Below, piece by piece: positions 63,423 to 64,000 of a DNA stretch of 64,000 nucleotides. A program made the translations under genes and the position numbers. Source of the stretch: Sporocytophaga sp. (lineage in GTDB: Bacteria > Bacteroidota > Bacteroidia > Cytophagales > Cytophagaceae); contig JANQAB010000008.1 in assembly GCA_024707265.1 (NCBI GenBank), positions 124,001 through 188,000 on the forward strand, in the 5' to 3' direction. Below the pieces are notes generated by a model that saw only the letters and a program-made list of their open reading frames with translations, was not told the origin of the DNA and did no database searches. Within the stretch, counting starts at the first letter, position 1; each line of letters opens with the position of its first letter.

Positions 63423-63781
63423 GAATTGTGATAGATCTTGACGGAACTATTTGTCCGATTAAGGAAAAAGGAGAATCTTATGCTGATCTTAAGCCATTTG
63501 ATGGGGCTAAAGATAGAATTAAAGAGCTGAAAGATGCTGGTCATTACATAATTATCAACACTGCGAGAAACATGGCAACATGCGAAAGCAATGTAGGTAA
63601 GGTAATGAAAAATGTAGGTAAAATAACACTTGATTGGTTAGAGGAGCATGGAATAGTTTATGATGAAATATTCTTCGGAAAGCCTAATGGTCATGTGTAT
63701 ATTGACGACAGAGCTTTAAGATTCTCTGGCTGGGATACTGTAACGCAGCCTTTAATCAATGAAATTGCCAAGGAAAGATGA
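63419..63781 (+). CDS. HAD-family phosphatase, capsule-biosynthesis type
   Basis: A 120-residue HAD enzyme without a cap domain. Motif I is MRIVIDLDGTICP with both catalytic Asp residues, motif II the Thr of IINTARNM, and the late acidic motif HVYIDDRALRF. This small type is found in capsular polysaccharide clusters beside nucleotidyltransferases, where it probably dephosphorylates a sugar or small alcohol phosphate. It overlaps both neighbours by four bases (ATGA), so all three genes are translationally coupled. Confidence 0.88.
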   Translation: MRIVIDLDGTICPIKEKGESYADLKPFDGAKDRIKELKDAGHYIIINTARNMATCESNVGKVMKNVGKITLDWLEEHGIVYDEIFFGKPNGHVYIDDRALRFSGWDTVTQPLINEIAKER

Positions 63782-64000
63782 AAGTAATTCTACCAATGGC
63801 AGGTCGTGGTTCCCGCTTCAATGGCAGCGGGTATAACGTACCAAAGCCTTTTATACCTGTTGAAGGTAAACCTATGTTTGCCTGGGCAATGCAAAGCATT
63901 GAAGGAATTGACTGTTCCGAGCTGATTGTTATTGCTTTAAAGGAACATGAAGAAAGTTTCAAACTGACTGATCTGATCTCTGAATTTGCTCCTGCTAAAA
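63778..64000 (+). CDS. Sugar nucleotidyltransferase, 3' partial
   Basis: The first 74 codons of a nucleotidyltransferase that continues beyond the window. It reads KVILPMAGRGSRFNGSGYNV, where the MAGRGSRF loop binds the nucleotide phosphates, then PKPFIPVEGKPMFAWAMQSI, the usual PKPxxPVxGKP segment. It may activate a sugar or other phosphate compound for capsule synthesis. Its ATG overlaps the HAD stop. Unlike the fusion gene upstream it has a canonical phosphate loop. Confidence 0.88.
   Translation, partial: MKVILPMAGRGSRFNGSGYNVPKPFIPVEGKPMFAWAMQSIEGIDCSELIVIALKEHEESFKLTDLISEFAPAK

Overview
The window looks like chromosomal DNA of a gliding, polymer-degrading member of the Bacteroidota, probably Cytophagales in the Cytophaga/Sporocytophaga sense. 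The genus is an inference. The phylum rests on five secreted proteins with type IX secretion (T9SS) C-terminal sorting domains (four type A-like, one type B), a PorP/SprF-family protein, a eukaryotic-type (GSII) glutamine synthetase, TAnnTTTG-like promoter boxes and low GC. No rRNA, tRNA, CRISPR array or insertion sequence was found.

Layout. 1-4.3 kb: the 3' part of an LtaS-like alkaline-phosphatase-fold enzyme, mtaB (tRNA methylthiotransferase), a convergent acyltransferase-3 gene and a small VOC protein. 4.4-13.1 kb: the most unusual region. It holds a large toxin-carrier protein of the type I associate with extracellular contractile injection systems (eCIS), with a C-terminal nuclease-like domain, then a SUFU+SUKH immunity gene, then two 5'-truncated copies of the carrier's conserved 3' region. 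The first truncated copy is joined to a different putative toxin and immunity gene; the second is followed by debris. This resembles a polymorphic-toxin locus with a reservoir of orphan cassettes. 13.2-20.3 kb: a transglutaminase/DUF2126 protein facing a two-gene operon of a second transglutaminase-like protein and a circularly permuted ATP-grasp/alpha-E protein, together a poorly understood peptide-modification set. 20.5-25.2 kb: two T9SS-secreted proteins (a malectin-bearing esterase-like hydrolase and a jelly-roll/Ig protein). 25.7-28.8 kb: housekeeping genes (glutamine synthetase, CsaA-like protein, FabF). 28.9-31.7 kb: a secreted zinc metalloprotease.

32.3-42.4 kb: exopolysaccharide genes. 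Two glycosyltransferase-2 genes precede an operon-like run of Wzz/P-loop protein, Wzx flippase, glycosyltransferase, a 38-residue membrane peptide, Wzy/ligase and a half-sized TolC-like protein. 43.1-52.5 kb: one giant (about 3150 residue) secreted protein with an alpha/beta hydrolase, a PA14 domain, an SGNH hydrolase, fibronectin-III, ten cadherin/Ig-like repeats, three malectin-like domains and a T9SS tail. 52.7-60.9 kb (minus strand): a tight four-gene operon of type B T9SS adhesin, PorP/SprF, GT-C membrane glycosyltransferase and GT2 glycosyltransferase. 61.8-64 kb: capsule-type nucleotide-sugar genes (nucleotidyltransferase-kinase fusion, HAD phosphatase, second nucleotidyltransferase) coupled by ATGA overlaps.

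Thirteen reading-frame breaks were found, nearly all in or next to short homopolymers inside otherwise intact genes. One-base indels in the assembly explain this better than gene decay, so the affected genes are annotated here as single genes with the break marked.
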